From Rhizobium sp. Root1203 (GTDB lineage: Bacteria; Pseudomonadota; Alphaproteobacteria; Rhizobiales; Rhizobiaceae): a stretch of 64,000 nucleotides of DNA. Where the stretch lies: contig NZ_LMCW01000045.1 of NCBI RefSeq assembly GCF_001424945.1, forward strand, positions 61,724-125,723, given 5' to 3'. Positions 42,138 to 51,371 of this stretch are shown in pieces (position 1 is the first letter of the stretch; each line of letters starts with the position of its first letter). The notes below the pieces were generated by a model. It was not told where the DNA came from. It ran no database searches and worked only from the letters and a program-made list of their open reading frames with translations. Made by a program: the position numbers and the translations under genes.

Positions 42138-44108
42138 ATGGCGGCGAAACAATCGGGGCAAGGCGGAGCGGTCATCTTCGAAACCGGCGTCGATTTCGCC
42201 GTCTGGTCGCACCATGCCGGACAGATCGAGCTTTGCCTGTTCGACCGGGACGACAAGGAGTTCACCCGACTGCCGATGGCGCGCGGCGATGACCATGTGC
42301 ATCGCCTCTTCGTCGACGGCCTGAAGGAGGGCGCGCGCTACGGCTATCGCGCCGACGGTATCTACGCCCCCGACAACGGGCTCTGGTTCGATCCCTCGAA
42401 GCTGCTCGTCGATCCCTATGCCAAGGAACTCGACCGGCCGTTCCATCACGACCCGCTGCTCGGCACCTTTGGCGCCGACACCCGGCATCTCATGCCGAAG
42501 GCAATCGTGACCCGCGATGTCTACGCGAAGCCCCAAAGGCCGCTCTTCCGGCCGGGAGGCTTCATCTACGAAGTTGCTGTCAAACCCTTCACGATGCTGC
42601 ATCCCGAGGTGCCGAAGGCACAGCGGGGCACCGTCGCGGCACTCGCCCACCCATCCGTCATCGCACATCTGAAACGGATCGGCGTCGATGCCGTCGAACT
42701 GATGCCTGTGACCGCCTGGATCGACGAGCGCCACCTGCCCCCGCTTGGCCTGAGCAACGGCTGGGGCTACAACCCCGTCGCCTTCATGGCACTCGATCCG
42801 CGTATCGTTCCCGGCGGCATGGTGGAACTGCGCGAGACGGTTGCCAGGCTTCGCGCCGAAGGTATCGGTGTCATCCTCGATCTGGTCTTCAACCATACCG
42901 GCGAAAGCGATCGCTACGGCACCACGCTGTCGCTGCGCGGCCTCGACAATCTCTCCTTTTATCGTCACCTGCCCGGTCGTCCGGGCGAACTCGTCAACGA
43001 CACCGGCACCGGCAACACGGTTGCCTGCGATCATCCATATGTCAGGCAGCTGATTATCGACAGCCTCCGCCATTTCGTGCTTGGCGCGGGCATCGACGGC
43101 TTCCGCTTCGATCTGGCGCCGGTCCTTGGCCGCACCGCCGGCGGCTTCGAGGCGCATGGCGAAACGCTGGCGGCCATTCTCGCCGACGACGTGCTCGCCG
43201 ACCGCGTCGTGATTGCCGAACCCTGGGACATCGGCCCGGGCGGCTACCAGCTGGGCAACTTTCCGGAGCCTTTCCTGGAGTGGAACGACCGCGTGCGCGA
43301 CGATCTGCGCTGCTACTGGCGCGGCGACGCTTACAAGACCGGGCCGCTCGCCTCCGCCCTCGCCGGCTCCTCGGATGTCTTTTCGCGCAACGGCGGCGTC
43401 TCGACACGCAGCGTCAATTTCCTCGCTGCCCACGACGGCTTCACGCTCAACGACCTCGTCTCCTACGGCGGCAAGCACAATGAGGCGAACGGCGAGGAGA
43501 ACCGCGACGGTCACAACGAGAACCACTCGTGGAACAACGGCGTCGAGGGCGCAACCCGCTATCCCGACATCGTCAGAAAACGCCGCGACGACGTGGAGGC
43601 CCTGCTGTCGACGCTCTTTGTCACCCGCGGCAGCGTCATGCTCACGGCAGGCGACGAAGGCGGCCGCACCCAGCGCGGGAACAACAATGCCTATTGCCAG
43701 GACAACGATATCACCTGGCTCGACTGGGGAGCGCTCGATGACGAGTTGATCGCTCATGCAGCGTTCGTATCGGCACTGCGCAAACGCTTCGACGTGTTTT
43801 CGCAAGCCTCGTTCTTCTCTGGAAACGGCGACGTCGAATGGATTTCGCCATCCGGCCAGCCGATGACGGTGTCCGACTGGGAGACCCCCGATTTCGCGAC
43901 GCTTGGCATGCTTCTCTCGACTGTCGACGGCAGCAATCGCAGGAAGGCGCGGCTCGCAGTCCTTTTCAATCGCTCCTGGACCAGTCAGGCATTCTTGCTG
44001 CCCGGGGAGCCTGCATCCTGGCGTCGGCTCACCGCCGGCGGGACTGAGAAAATCGAGACGCAGGTCATCGTGCCGCAACGCTCCGTCGTATTCTATCTCG
44101 AAACCTAG
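42138..44108 (+). CDS. glgX: Glycogen debranching enzyme
   Basis: A 656-residue GH13 isoamylase-type enzyme that removes alpha-1,6 branches left after phosphorylase action. A CBM48-like N-terminus (VDFAVWSHHAGQIELCLF) precedes the barrel. The conserved regions are DLVFNHTGES near residue 245, the nucleophile D325 in GIDGFRFDLAPVLG, the acid in VVIAEPWDIGPGG and NFLAAHDGFTLND. The usual length is about 650-700 residues. It is last in the glycogen operon and completes the breakdown branch with glgP. Confidence 0.96.
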   Translation: MAAKQSGQGGAVIFETGVDFAVWSHHAGQIELCLFDRDDKEFTRLPMARGDDHVHRLFVDGLKEGARYGYRADGIYAPDNGLWFDPSKLLVDPYAKELDRPFHHDPLLGTFGADTRHLMPKAIVTRDVYAKPQRPLFRPGGFIYEVAVKPFTMLHPEVPKAQRGTVAALAHPSVIAHLKRIGVDAVELMPVTAWIDERHLPPLGLSNGWGYNPVAFMALDPRIVPGGMVELRETVARLRAEGIGVILDLVFNHTGESDRYGTTLSLRGLDNLSFYRHLPGRPGELVNDTGTGNTVACDHPYVRQLIIDSLRHFVLGAGIDGFRFDLAPVLGRTAGGFEAHGETLAAILADDVLADRVVIAEPWDIGPGGYQLGNFPEPFLEWNDRVRDDLRCYWRGDAYKTGPLASALAGSSDVFSRNGGVSTRSVNFLAAHDGFTLNDLVSYGGKHNEANGEENRDGHNENHSWNNGVEGATRYPDIVRKRRDDVEALLSTLFVTRGSVMLTAGDEGGRTQRGNNNAYCQDNDITWLDWGALDDELIAHAAFVSALRKRFDVFSQASFFSGNGDVEWISPSGQPMTVSDWETPDFATLGMLLSTVDGSNRRKARLAVLFNRSWTSQAFLLPGEPASWRRLTAGGTEKIETQVIVPQRSVVFYLET

Positions 44109-44196
44109 CCCGCTTCATGGTTGCAACAAAATCCTTGTCGCAATCGTCACAAAGCCGTTGTAAGGCTTTGAACAGCAGCCTTTTCATGAGGAATCA

Positions 44197-44682
44197 ATGG
44201 TCAAGGAAATCTCGCTCGCGGACGTACGTGGGCTGATCGGCACTGAAACCGGCCTCTCGGACTGGATTGTCGTCGACCAGACCATGATCGACGCGTTTGC
44301 CCATGCGACGGACGATCATCAGTTCATCCATGTCGACCCGGTGCGCGCTGCGGGAAGCCCTTTCGGCGGCACGATCGCTCATGGCTTCCTGACGCTGTCG
44401 CTGCTGTCGACCATGAATTTCAATTGCCTGCCCAGGGTGCGCGAGCAGACGATGGGCATCAATTACGGCTTCGACACCGTGCGCTTCGTCGCCCCCGTCA
44501 AGGCAGGCGCGCGCATCCGCGGTCACTTCATCCTCGCCGAAGCCCGCTTTCGCGGCGCCGGCATGCTGATGACGACCTACGACGTTTCGATCGAGATCGA
44601 AAACGAGAGAAAGCCGGCGCTGACGGCAAAATGGATCACGATCATCCAGTTCGACCCGAAGGACCGGCCGGAAAACGTCTGA
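44197..44682 (+). CDS. MaoC-family dehydratase (hotdog fold)
   Basis: A 161-residue protein. The hydratase 2 motif appears as FAHATDDHQFIHVDPVRAAG (about residues 29-48), with the catalytic Asp and His in DDHQFIH; GGTIAHGFLTLSLLSTM follows. MaoC proteins hydrate enoyl-CoA or related thioesters. Substrate is unknown. It stands alone 88 bases after glgX, with its own leader ending TCATGAGGAATCA before the ATG, and could be co-transcribed with the glycogen genes only by read-through. Confidence 0.88.
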   Translation: MVKEISLADVRGLIGTETGLSDWIVVDQTMIDAFAHATDDHQFIHVDPVRAAGSPFGGTIAHGFLTLSLLSTMNFNCLPRVREQTMGINYGFDTVRFVAPVKAGARIRGHFILAEARFRGAGMLMTTYDVSIEIENERKPALTAKWITIIQFDPKDRPENV

Positions 44683-44798
44683 GGCCAGGCTTTTCCGCGG
44701 TCAAGATTCCGTTTCGAAATCGATCCCATGACGGATGATGCGCCGGTCGCCGGGCGCGTCGACACGACATCGCCAGGCAGCGCATGCCCCGCGGTCGT

Positions 44799-45191
44799 TC
44801 AGGGCGCGCCGTTCACTTCGATGATGTTCCAATCGGGATCGAGCAGGTAGGCCTGCGGGAAGCCCGCGACGCCATCGCGGACGAGCAGCCGCTTGGGGTC
44901 GCCTTCGACGGCATCCTCGCGAAATCCCTTCGCGATCAGCTGGCGGATCGAGCCCTCGAAATCATCCATTCGAAAGGCGAAATGGGTATCGGCGCTGTCG
45001 ATGGTCGCCGTTTTCCGGAACGTTCCATTGGGGTTGAGGATGATGTGGACTTGAAGCGCGCCGCAAGCGAACCAGGCACCGGAAGTCGAGAAAGGCGGCC
45101 GCTCGATCCGCCGGAGACCGAAGACGTCGCTGTAGAAAGCGATGGACCGCGGGAGATCCGCGGTGACGATGGAAACGTGATGCAGCATCAT
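44799..45191 (-). CDS. VOC-family protein (glyoxalase/bleomycin-resistance fold)
   Basis: A 130-residue protein with the typical MLHHVSIVTADLPRSIAFYS opening, FGLRRIERPPF, a central ADTHFAFRMDDFE and the C-terminal LLDPDWNIIEVNG. The metal ligands of the glyoxalase fold appear as the N-terminal His and terminal Glu. It could be a glyoxalase, a dioxygenase or a resistance protein. The start is one of two adjacent ATGs at 45191/45188 with GGGGGTAT upstream; the longer frame to 45599 overlaps soxG antisense of sense and is rejected. It lies 172 bases downstream of soxG on the same strand. Confidence 0.85.
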   Translation of the reverse strand: MMLHHVSIVTADLPRSIAFYSDVFGLRRIERPPFSTSGAWFACGALQVHIILNPNGTFRKTATIDSADTHFAFRMDDFEGSIRQLIAKGFREDAVEGDPKRLLVRDGVAGFPQAYLLDPDWNIIEVNGAP

Positions 45192-45363
45192 CGGTATACC
45201 CCCGGATCGGTGGCGGCACATGCGCAACCGCAAGCACCCGAGAGTAAGGCCGGCAACCCGCTGTGACAAGCCGGCGATGGCGAGCCTTGGCCGCCTGGGG
45301 TTGCGAAGGCCACGCCGAGAAACCGCGCCGCGGCCGCCGATCGTCAGCAGATCGGCTTGTCCG

Positions 45364-45912
45364 TCAGTGAGCGGCGTCTTCCGCGCCTTCGGCGAGCAGC
45401 CCGAACACGAAGTCGGCAAACGACCGCCAGCATTCGACGCGGAACGTATCGTCTTCCGTCCGGAACAGGACGATCTCGGCCTTGCCGAAAAGCGTGCGCG
45501 TGCAGCCACCGACCGGGAAGGCGCCGAGCGACAGATCCTGCGGGCAGCCTGCCGAAATCGTCGCTTCGGCGCCGGGGCCGGATACGACGATCGCGACATT
45601 GCGGTGGGAAACGTCCGTTGCCGAATGCAGCACGCCGCTCTTGGCCAGCGCCGTCATCGGGTCGCCGCCGGTCTCGTCGATGACCAGCCATTCGTCCGGT
45701 CCGAGCCAGAGAACCGAACGGCCATCCTTGCGGCCGGAGGTCTTGGGAGTAGCCGGGATCGTCACGCCGAGAGCGGAGGAAAGAGCCTTGAGCGAGCCCT
45801 CCGGAGCACGAAGCGCCACGCGGCTTGCGTTTGGCGCAGGCGTCAGCCTTACGCTGGCAGAACCGCCGTGGCGGCCGGAAAGAGCAGATTTGCGAACCGC
45901 CGTGTCAGCCAT
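45364..45912 (-). CDS. soxG: Sarcosine oxidase gamma subunit
   Basis: A 182-residue subunit of heterotetrameric sarcosine oxidase. It has GRKDGRSVLWLGPDEWLVID, SHRNVAIVVSGPGAEATISA and GGCTRTLFGKAEIVLFR, the pattern of the gamma subunit with distant relation to aminomethyltransferase folds. It stabilises the complex. The ATG at 45912 overlaps the soxA stop by eight bases; the longer frame to 45936 adds eight residues. It is the last gene of soxBDAG. Confidence 0.92.
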   Translation of the reverse strand: MADTAVRKSALSGRHGGSASVRLTPAPNASRVALRAPEGSLKALSSALGVTIPATPKTSGRKDGRSVLWLGPDEWLVIDETGGDPMTALAKSGVLHSATDVSHRNVAIVVSGPGAEATISAGCPQDLSLGAFPVGGCTRTLFGKAEIVLFRTEDDTFRVECWRSFADFVFGLLAEGAEDAAH

Positions 45913-48898
45913 TGATGCGGCCTCCTTCCTTGTCAAAGAACACCATGTCAGTCACCTCGACTGCAATCGTCTTGTCGGGCATCGGCACGAAGAGCGTTTG
46001 GCCCATCCTGGCCCGTCCACCCGCAACCACCGCAAACGCAATCGACTTGCCGAGGTTTTCCGACCAGTAGGATGAAGTCACATGCCCCAGCATGGTCATC
46101 GGCTTCGGCTCGTTCGGATTGGCGACGATTTGCGCGCCCTCCTCGAGCACCAGCTGCGGATCCTTGGTGACGAGGCCGACGAGTTGCTTGCGGCCTTCCT
46201 TGACGAGATCGGGACGCTTCAGCCCGCGAATGCCGACGAAATCGGTCTTCTTCTTGGAAACCGCCCATGAAAGACCGGCATCGTCAGGCGTCACCGTTCC
46301 GTCGGTATCCTGGCCGACAATGATGTAGCCCTTCTCGGCGCGAAGGACGTGCATCGTTTCCGTGCCGTAGACGCAGGCGCCGAGCGGCTCGGCATTGGCC
46401 CAGACCGCTTCCAGAACCGACTGGCCGTAATCGGCGGGCACGTTGATTTCAAACCCGACCTCGCCGGTGAACGATACGCGGAACAGACGCGCCGGCACGC
46501 CCATGACCGTGCACTCGGCAACGCTCATATGCGGGAAGGCCTCGTTCGAAATGTTGACGCCGTCCACCAGGGGCGCGACGATCTCGCGCGCCTTCGGACC
46601 CTGCACCGCAATGACCGCCCACTGCTCGGTGACCGATGTCAGCCAGACGTTGAGGTGCGGGAATTCCGTCTGCAGATAGTCTTCCATGTGGTTCAGAACG
46701 CGCGGCGCGCCGCCGGTCGTCGTCGTCACGTGGAAACGATCGTCGCTGAGGCGCCCAACGACGCCGTCGTCATAGACGAAGCCGTCTTCGCGGGTCATGA
46801 TGCCGTAGCGGCACTTGCCGGGCTTCAGCGTGTCCCAGGCGTTGGTGTACATCAGGTTCATGAACTCGGCGGCGTCAGGGCCGACGATCTCGATCTTGCC
46901 GAGCGTCGAGGCATCGAACACGCCGGCGACATCGCGCGCCGTCTTGCATTCGCGCGCAACCGCCTGGTGCATCGTTTCGCCTGCACGCGGATAGAACCAT
47001 GCACGCTTCCAGTTGCCGACATCCTCGAATACCGCGCCGTGGGCTTCCTCCCATTGGTGCAGCGGCGTCTTGCGCGTCGGGTCGAACAGCTCGCCGCGCG
47101 AATGTGCGATCAGGGTGCCGTAGGTCACCGGCGTATACGGCGCGCGGAAGGTGGTGAGCCCGACCTGCGGGATTTCCTTGCCCAGCATCTCGGCCGCGAT
47201 CGCCAACCCATGCATGTTGGAGAGTTTGCCCTGGTCGGATGCCATGCCGTTGGTGGTGAAGCGCTTGATGTGCTCGATCGAGTGCATTCCCTCGCGCACC
47301 GCAAGGCGGATATCCTTGGCGCAGACGTCATGCTGGAAATCGATAAACGCCTTGGCGCTTGCCTCGGGACCGGCCCCCTCGGCGGCGCCGATCATGCCGC
47401 CCGTCCATTGATGCGCCTGTTCTGCGGAAAGGCTGATCTTGCCGCTGGCGGACTTGCCGGCCGCCTGGGCCATGAGCTCGCCGGCAGCCAGCGATTCCTC
47501 GATCGTCTGCTGCAGGTCGTCCGTGCCGTTGCAGGCCCCGACCGAAAGGCAATCCTGCGCGTAGGTGCCGGGCAGGAAGCGTTGGGTTTCCGGCTCGAAG
47601 GCAACCTTGCCTCGCGACTGCGAGAAAAGGTGCACCGATGGCGTCCAGCCGGCCGAAACCAGCAAGGCATCGACCGCGATCTTGCGCGGCGAGCCGCCGC
47701 CGTTGCGGGCGACCGTCATCGTGGAGATACGCAGCTTGCCGGAGGTGTTGACCACCGACTGGCCGGCGAGAACGTCGATGCCGAGCAAACGGGCTTCCGC
47801 CAGAACGGCGGCGCCCGGCGTCTGGCGGCAATCGACGATCGCCGCAATCTCGACACCGGCGCGCTTCAGGTCGAAAGCTGCTTCGTAAGCCGAGTCATGC
47901 GCCGTGTAGACGCCGACCTTCTGACCCACGGCAACACCGTACTGGTTGAGATACATGCGCGCGGCCGACGCAAGCATGATGCCCGGACGGTCGTTGTTCG
48001 GAAACACCATATGGCGCTCGATCGCACCATTGGCGAGGATGACGCGCTTGGCGCGCAACTGCCACAGGCGCTCGCGCGGAAGGTGGCGACCGGGGTTTGC
48101 AATATGATCGGTGACGCGTTCCACGAGACCGACAAAGTTGTGGTTGTAATAACCGAAAGCCGTCGTGCGGGTCAGGACCTGCACATTCTCCATGGCCTTG
48201 AGCGCGGCGACGGTCTTCTGCGCCCATTCGTAGCCATCGATCCCGTCGATCCTGACGCCGCTGTCGAAGCGGAGCGCTCCGCCTGCGTCCGCCTGCTCGT
48301 CGCAGAGAACAACCTTGGCACCGGCCTGTGCCGCCGCAAGGGCCGCCGAAAGGCCGGCAACGCCGGCGCCGACCACCAGCACGTCGCAATGAGCGTAGCG
48401 GCCGGCATAGTGATCCGGATCGGCTTCCGTCGGCGCGACGCCGAGACCGGCCGCACGGCGGATCATCGGCTCGTAAATGTGCTTCCATGCCGCTTTCGGC
48501 CACATGAAGGTCTTGTAGTAGAAGCCGGCCGCAAAGAATGGCGACATCAGGTTGTTGATGGCGCCGATATCGAAGGCGAGCGACGGGAACCGGTTCTGCG
48601 ACTGCACGATCATGCCGTCGAAGACCTCCTGCACCGTCGCGCGCACGTTCGGCTGCCTGCGGGCGCTGTCGCGGGCAACGTCGATCAGCGCGTTCGGCTC
48701 TTCGGCGCCGGCCGAAAGAATGCCGCGCGGGCGGTGATACTTGAACGAGCGGCCGACCAGATGGATGTTGTTGGCGATCAGCGCCGAAGCGACGGTGTCG
48801 CCTTCCAGCGCCGTATAGCTCTTCCCGTCGAAGGTGAAGCGCGCCGTTCTGGCGGGCGTCAGGCGACCCTTGCCCGGTATACGGTTCGTGCCGCTCAT
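45905..48898 (-). CDS. soxA: Sarcosine oxidase alpha subunit
   Basis: A 997-residue subunit, full length. The N-terminal domain (about 1-110) is ferredoxin-like (FTFDGKSYTALEGDTVASAL), followed by an NAD-binding disulphide oxidoreductase region with VLVVGAGVAGLSAALAAAQA near residue 175, and a C-terminal aminomethyltransferase (folate-binding) domain from about 620 (VAGVFDASTLGKIEIVGPDA). With the other subunits it oxidises sarcosine to glycine, passing the methyl group to tetrahydrofolate as 5,10-methylene-tetrahydrofolate and making hydrogen peroxide. The start overlaps the soxD stop as ATGA. Confidence 0.97.
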   Translation of the reverse strand: MSGTNRIPGKGRLTPARTARFTFDGKSYTALEGDTVASALIANNIHLVGRSFKYHRPRGILSAGAEEPNALIDVARDSARRQPNVRATVQEVFDGMIVQSQNRFPSLAFDIGAINNLMSPFFAAGFYYKTFMWPKAAWKHIYEPMIRRAAGLGVAPTEADPDHYAGRYAHCDVLVVGAGVAGLSAALAAAQAGAKVVLCDEQADAGGALRFDSGVRIDGIDGYEWAQKTVAALKAMENVQVLTRTTAFGYYNHNFVGLVERVTDHIANPGRHLPRERLWQLRAKRVILANGAIERHMVFPNNDRPGIMLASAARMYLNQYGVAVGQKVGVYTAHDSAYEAAFDLKRAGVEIAAIVDCRQTPGAAVLAEARLLGIDVLAGQSVVNTSGKLRISTMTVARNGGGSPRKIAVDALLVSAGWTPSVHLFSQSRGKVAFEPETQRFLPGTYAQDCLSVGACNGTDDLQQTIEESLAAGELMAQAAGKSASGKISLSAEQAHQWTGGMIGAAEGAGPEASAKAFIDFQHDVCAKDIRLAVREGMHSIEHIKRFTTNGMASDQGKLSNMHGLAIAAEMLGKEIPQVGLTTFRAPYTPVTYGTLIAHSRGELFDPTRKTPLHQWEEAHGAVFEDVGNWKRAWFYPRAGETMHQAVARECKTARDVAGVFDASTLGKIEIVGPDAAEFMNLMYTNAWDTLKPGKCRYGIMTREDGFVYDDGVVGRLSDDRFHVTTTTGGAPRVLNHMEDYLQTEFPHLNVWLTSVTEQWAVIAVQGPKAREIVAPLVDGVNISNEAFPHMSVAECTVMGVPARLFRVSFTGEVGFEINVPADYGQSVLEAVWANAEPLGACVYGTETMHVLRAEKGYIIVGQDTDGTVTPDDAGLSWAVSKKKTDFVGIRGLKRPDLVKEGRKQLVGLVTKDPQLVLEEGAQIVANPNEPKPMTMLGHVTSSYWSENLGKSIAFAVVAGGRARMGQTLFVPMPDKTIAVEVTDMVFFDKEGGRING

Positions 48899-49236
48899 GA
48901 TGCTTCTCCCTCCGTCGCTTCATAGGTTTCGACGGGAGCATGCGGAACGGACGCCGCACCGATCTCGGGCTTTGGCTCGCCTGCCTTGTAGGTCACGATG
49001 AACTTGTCGCTGATGGTGTCGCGGGCCGCATTGAAGAAGCGGCCGCAGCCGTGCTGGTGGCGCCAGCGTTCGAAGATCAGCCCCTTCGGGTTGTCGCGCA
49101 GGAAGAAATACTGCTCGAATTCCTCGTCGGAAACCGTGGCGATGTTCTGTGGGCGCGCAATATGGGCGTCGCCGGCACCGCGGAACTCGAGTTCCGAGCG
49201 CTCTTCCTGACAGTATGGGCAATAGATCAGAAGCAT
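48895..49236 (-). CDS. soxD: Sarcosine oxidase delta subunit (zinc-binding)
   Basis: A 113-residue subunit. The N-terminus MLLIYCPYCQEERSELEF carries the CxxC zinc ligands, with others in HQHGCGRFFNAARDT, as in the known delta subunit. GAGG five bases before the ATG sets the start. It lies 12 bases after soxB and overlaps soxA by four bases. The C-terminal 20 residues are less conserved-looking. Confidence 0.93.
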   Translation of the reverse strand: MLLIYCPYCQEERSELEFRGAGDAHIARPQNIATVSDEEFEQYFFLRDNPKGLIFERWRHQHGCGRFFNAARDTISDKFIVTYKAGEPKPEIGAASVPHAPVETYEATEGEAS

Positions 49237-49248
49237 GATGTCCTCGTG

Positions 49249-50502
49249 TCAGTGCGCGACAGCGGCGGCGGCGGCTTCGTCGATCAGGCGTCCGGTGCGG
49301 AAGCGATCGAGCGTCAGCCCTGCATTGAACTTGTGCGCCTCATCGCGAGCCATCAGATGCGCGAAGAGGTTTGCCGAACCCGGCGTCGCCTTGAAGCCGC
49401 CGGTGCCCCAGCCGCAGTTGACGTAGAGTCCCGGCACCGGTGTCTTCGACTGGATTGCCGAACGGTCCGGCGTATTGTCGACGATTCCACCCCACTGACG
49501 CATCATCTTGACGCGGCGGAACATCGGGAACAATTCGCAGATGGCATCGAGCGTATGCGTGATGATCTGCAGGCCGCCGGTCTGGCTGTAGGAATTGTAC
49601 TGGTCGGTGCCCGCGCCGATCACCAGTTCGCCCTTGTCGGACTGCGAGATATAGGCGTGCACCGTGTTCGACATGACCACGCAGGGGAAGATCGGCTTCA
49701 GCGGTTCGGAAACCAGCGCCTGCAGCGGGCTCGATTGCAGCGGCACGCGCACATCGGCCATCTTCATGATGGTCGTCGTATGGCCCGCGGCCGATACGCC
49801 GATCTTCTTGGCGCCGATGAAGCCGCGATTGGTCTCGACGCCCGTGACGCGCCCATCAGGGCCGCGGCGGATGCCGGTCACTTCACAGTTCTGGATGATG
49901 TGAACGCCGCGATCCGACGCCGCACGGGCATATCCCCAGGCAACCGCATCGTGACGCGCCGTGCCGCCGCGACGCTGCAGGGCAGCACCGTTGATCGGGT
50001 AGCGGGCGCTGGCGGAGATATCGAGCGGCGGACAATAGGCCTTGGCCTGCTCCGGTGTCAGCCATTCGTTGTCGATGCCGTAGAGCCGGTTTGCGTGGAT
50101 ATGGCGCTTAAAGGACTGCTGATCGTGAACGTTGTGAGACAACATCATCACGCCGCGCGGCGAGTACATCACATTGTAGTTGAGATCCTGAGACAGGTTC
50201 TCCCAGAGCTTCATCGAATGCTCGTAGATGTGCATGCTCTCTTCGTAGAGATAGTTCGAGCGGATGATGGTCGTGTTGCGGCCCGTGTTGCCGCCGCCGA
50301 GCCAGCCTTTTTCCAGGACGGCGACATTGGTGATGCCGTGCTCCTTGGCGAGGTAGTAGGCAGCACCAAGACCATGCCCGCCGCCGCCGATGATGATGAC
50401 GTCGTATTCGGCGCGAGGTTCCGGCGAAGTCCATTGCCTTTCCCAGCCCTTGTGACCCCTCAGAGCCTCCCGTGCCACGGCAAAAACCGAGTATCTGCGC
50501 AT
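49249..50502 (-). CDS. soxB: Sarcosine oxidase beta subunit
   Basis: A 417-residue FAD-binding subunit, the site of sarcosine oxidation. The dinucleotide fold is DVIIIGGGGHGLGAAYYLAK near residue 36, and GWLGGGNTGRNTTIIRSNYL near 66. Family members bind FAD non-covalently and FMN through a His at the alpha/beta interface. It is the first gene of the operon; the upstream gap to the divergent two-component system is about 190 bases and probably holds both promoters. Genes for the folate part of the pathway (glyA, purU, folD) are not in this window. Confidence 0.96.
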   Translation of the reverse strand: MRRYSVFAVAREALRGHKGWERQWTSPEPRAEYDVIIIGGGGHGLGAAYYLAKEHGITNVAVLEKGWLGGGNTGRNTTIIRSNYLYEESMHIYEHSMKLWENLSQDLNYNVMYSPRGVMMLSHNVHDQQSFKRHIHANRLYGIDNEWLTPEQAKAYCPPLDISASARYPINGAALQRRGGTARHDAVAWGYARAASDRGVHIIQNCEVTGIRRGPDGRVTGVETNRGFIGAKKIGVSAAGHTTTIMKMADVRVPLQSSPLQALVSEPLKPIFPCVVMSNTVHAYISQSDKGELVIGAGTDQYNSYSQTGGLQIITHTLDAICELFPMFRRVKMMRQWGGIVDNTPDRSAIQSKTPVPGLYVNCGWGTGGFKATPGSANLFAHLMARDEAHKFNAGLTLDRFRTGRLIDEAAAAAVAH

Positions 50503-50690
50503 CCGCCTTCATCTCCTTCGGGGGAACGATCCCGTGTCGTCGGCCATACAAATCGCAAATCCAAAAGCGGCACAACGTTTCTTTTGCGACGTGAATGGGC
50601 TTTTGTTTTGACACCGTGCGAGATCGGTCGCGCCACGCGCGTCATTTTCACGCAATGTTGGAAGAGCATCGACAATGGCGAGGGAACCGG

Positions 50691-51371
50691 ATGCGCATAC
50701 TGCTGGCGGAAGATGAGACCGAGCTTGCTGCCATTCTGATGACGGCACTGCGGAGCTATGACCTGATCATCGATCATGTCGCAACGCTTGCCGACGGTAG
50801 CGAGGCCCTCAAGCTGACCAGGTATGACGCGCTGCTGCTGGATCGCAGCCTGCCCGACGGCGACGGACTGACGCTTCTTGGCATTGCCCGCACCACCGGC
50901 AACGCCAGCACGCCCGCCATCATGCTGACGGCACGCAGCGACCTGAAGGACAGGATAGAAGGACTGGACAGGGGCGCCGACGACTATCTGGCCAAGCCCT
51001 TTGCCGTCGAGGAATTGATGGCGCGCCTGCGTGCGGTGCTCCGCCGTCCGGGGACGGTTGATGCCACCCCGTTGCGCCTCGGCATTCTCTCGTTCGATGT
51101 GCTCAATCGCGAAGCCAGCCTTTCCGGCGAGCCGATTCCCATGCCGCGCCGCGAACTTCTTGTCCTCGAGGCCCTGATGCGGCGCAGCGGGCGAACGGTG
51201 GAACGCTCCACGCTGGAAAACGCCGTCTATGGAATGGACGACGAGATTCAGTCGAACGCGCTCGACACGCACGTCTCCCGCCTCCGCCGCAGGCTCGACG
51301 CGGCAAAAGCAGGGGTCGAAATCCATGCCATCCGCGGCATTGGTTACCTGCTCAGGCAAGCCCGGCAATGA
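50691..51371 (+). CDS. OmpR-family response regulator
   Basis: A 226-residue regulator with receiver (phospho-Asp D51, ALLLDRSLPDGDGL; Lys in YLAKPFAVEELMARL) and winged-helix output (RRELLVLEALMRRSGRTVER, NALDTHVSRLRRRLDA, AIRGIGYLL). The ATG at 50691 (MRILLAEDE) is preferred over 50595. It overlaps the downstream kinase by four bases and is divergent from soxB, so regulation of the sox operon is possible but unproven; sox genes are more often controlled by AraC-type regulators. Confidence 0.9.
   Translation: MRILLAEDETELAAILMTALRSYDLIIDHVATLADGSEALKLTRYDALLLDRSLPDGDGLTLLGIARTTGNASTPAIMLTARSDLKDRIEGLDRGADDYLAKPFAVEELMARLRAVLRRPGTVDATPLRLGILSFDVLNREASLSGEPIPMPRRELLVLEALMRRSGRTVERSTLENAVYGMDDEIQSNALDTHVSRLRRRLDAAKAGVEIHAIRGIGYLLRQARQ

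Noticed and set aside
46349..48925. An 858-codon open frame opposite soxA
   Set aside because: Antisense shadow of a well-supported gene, with no recognisable protein features.
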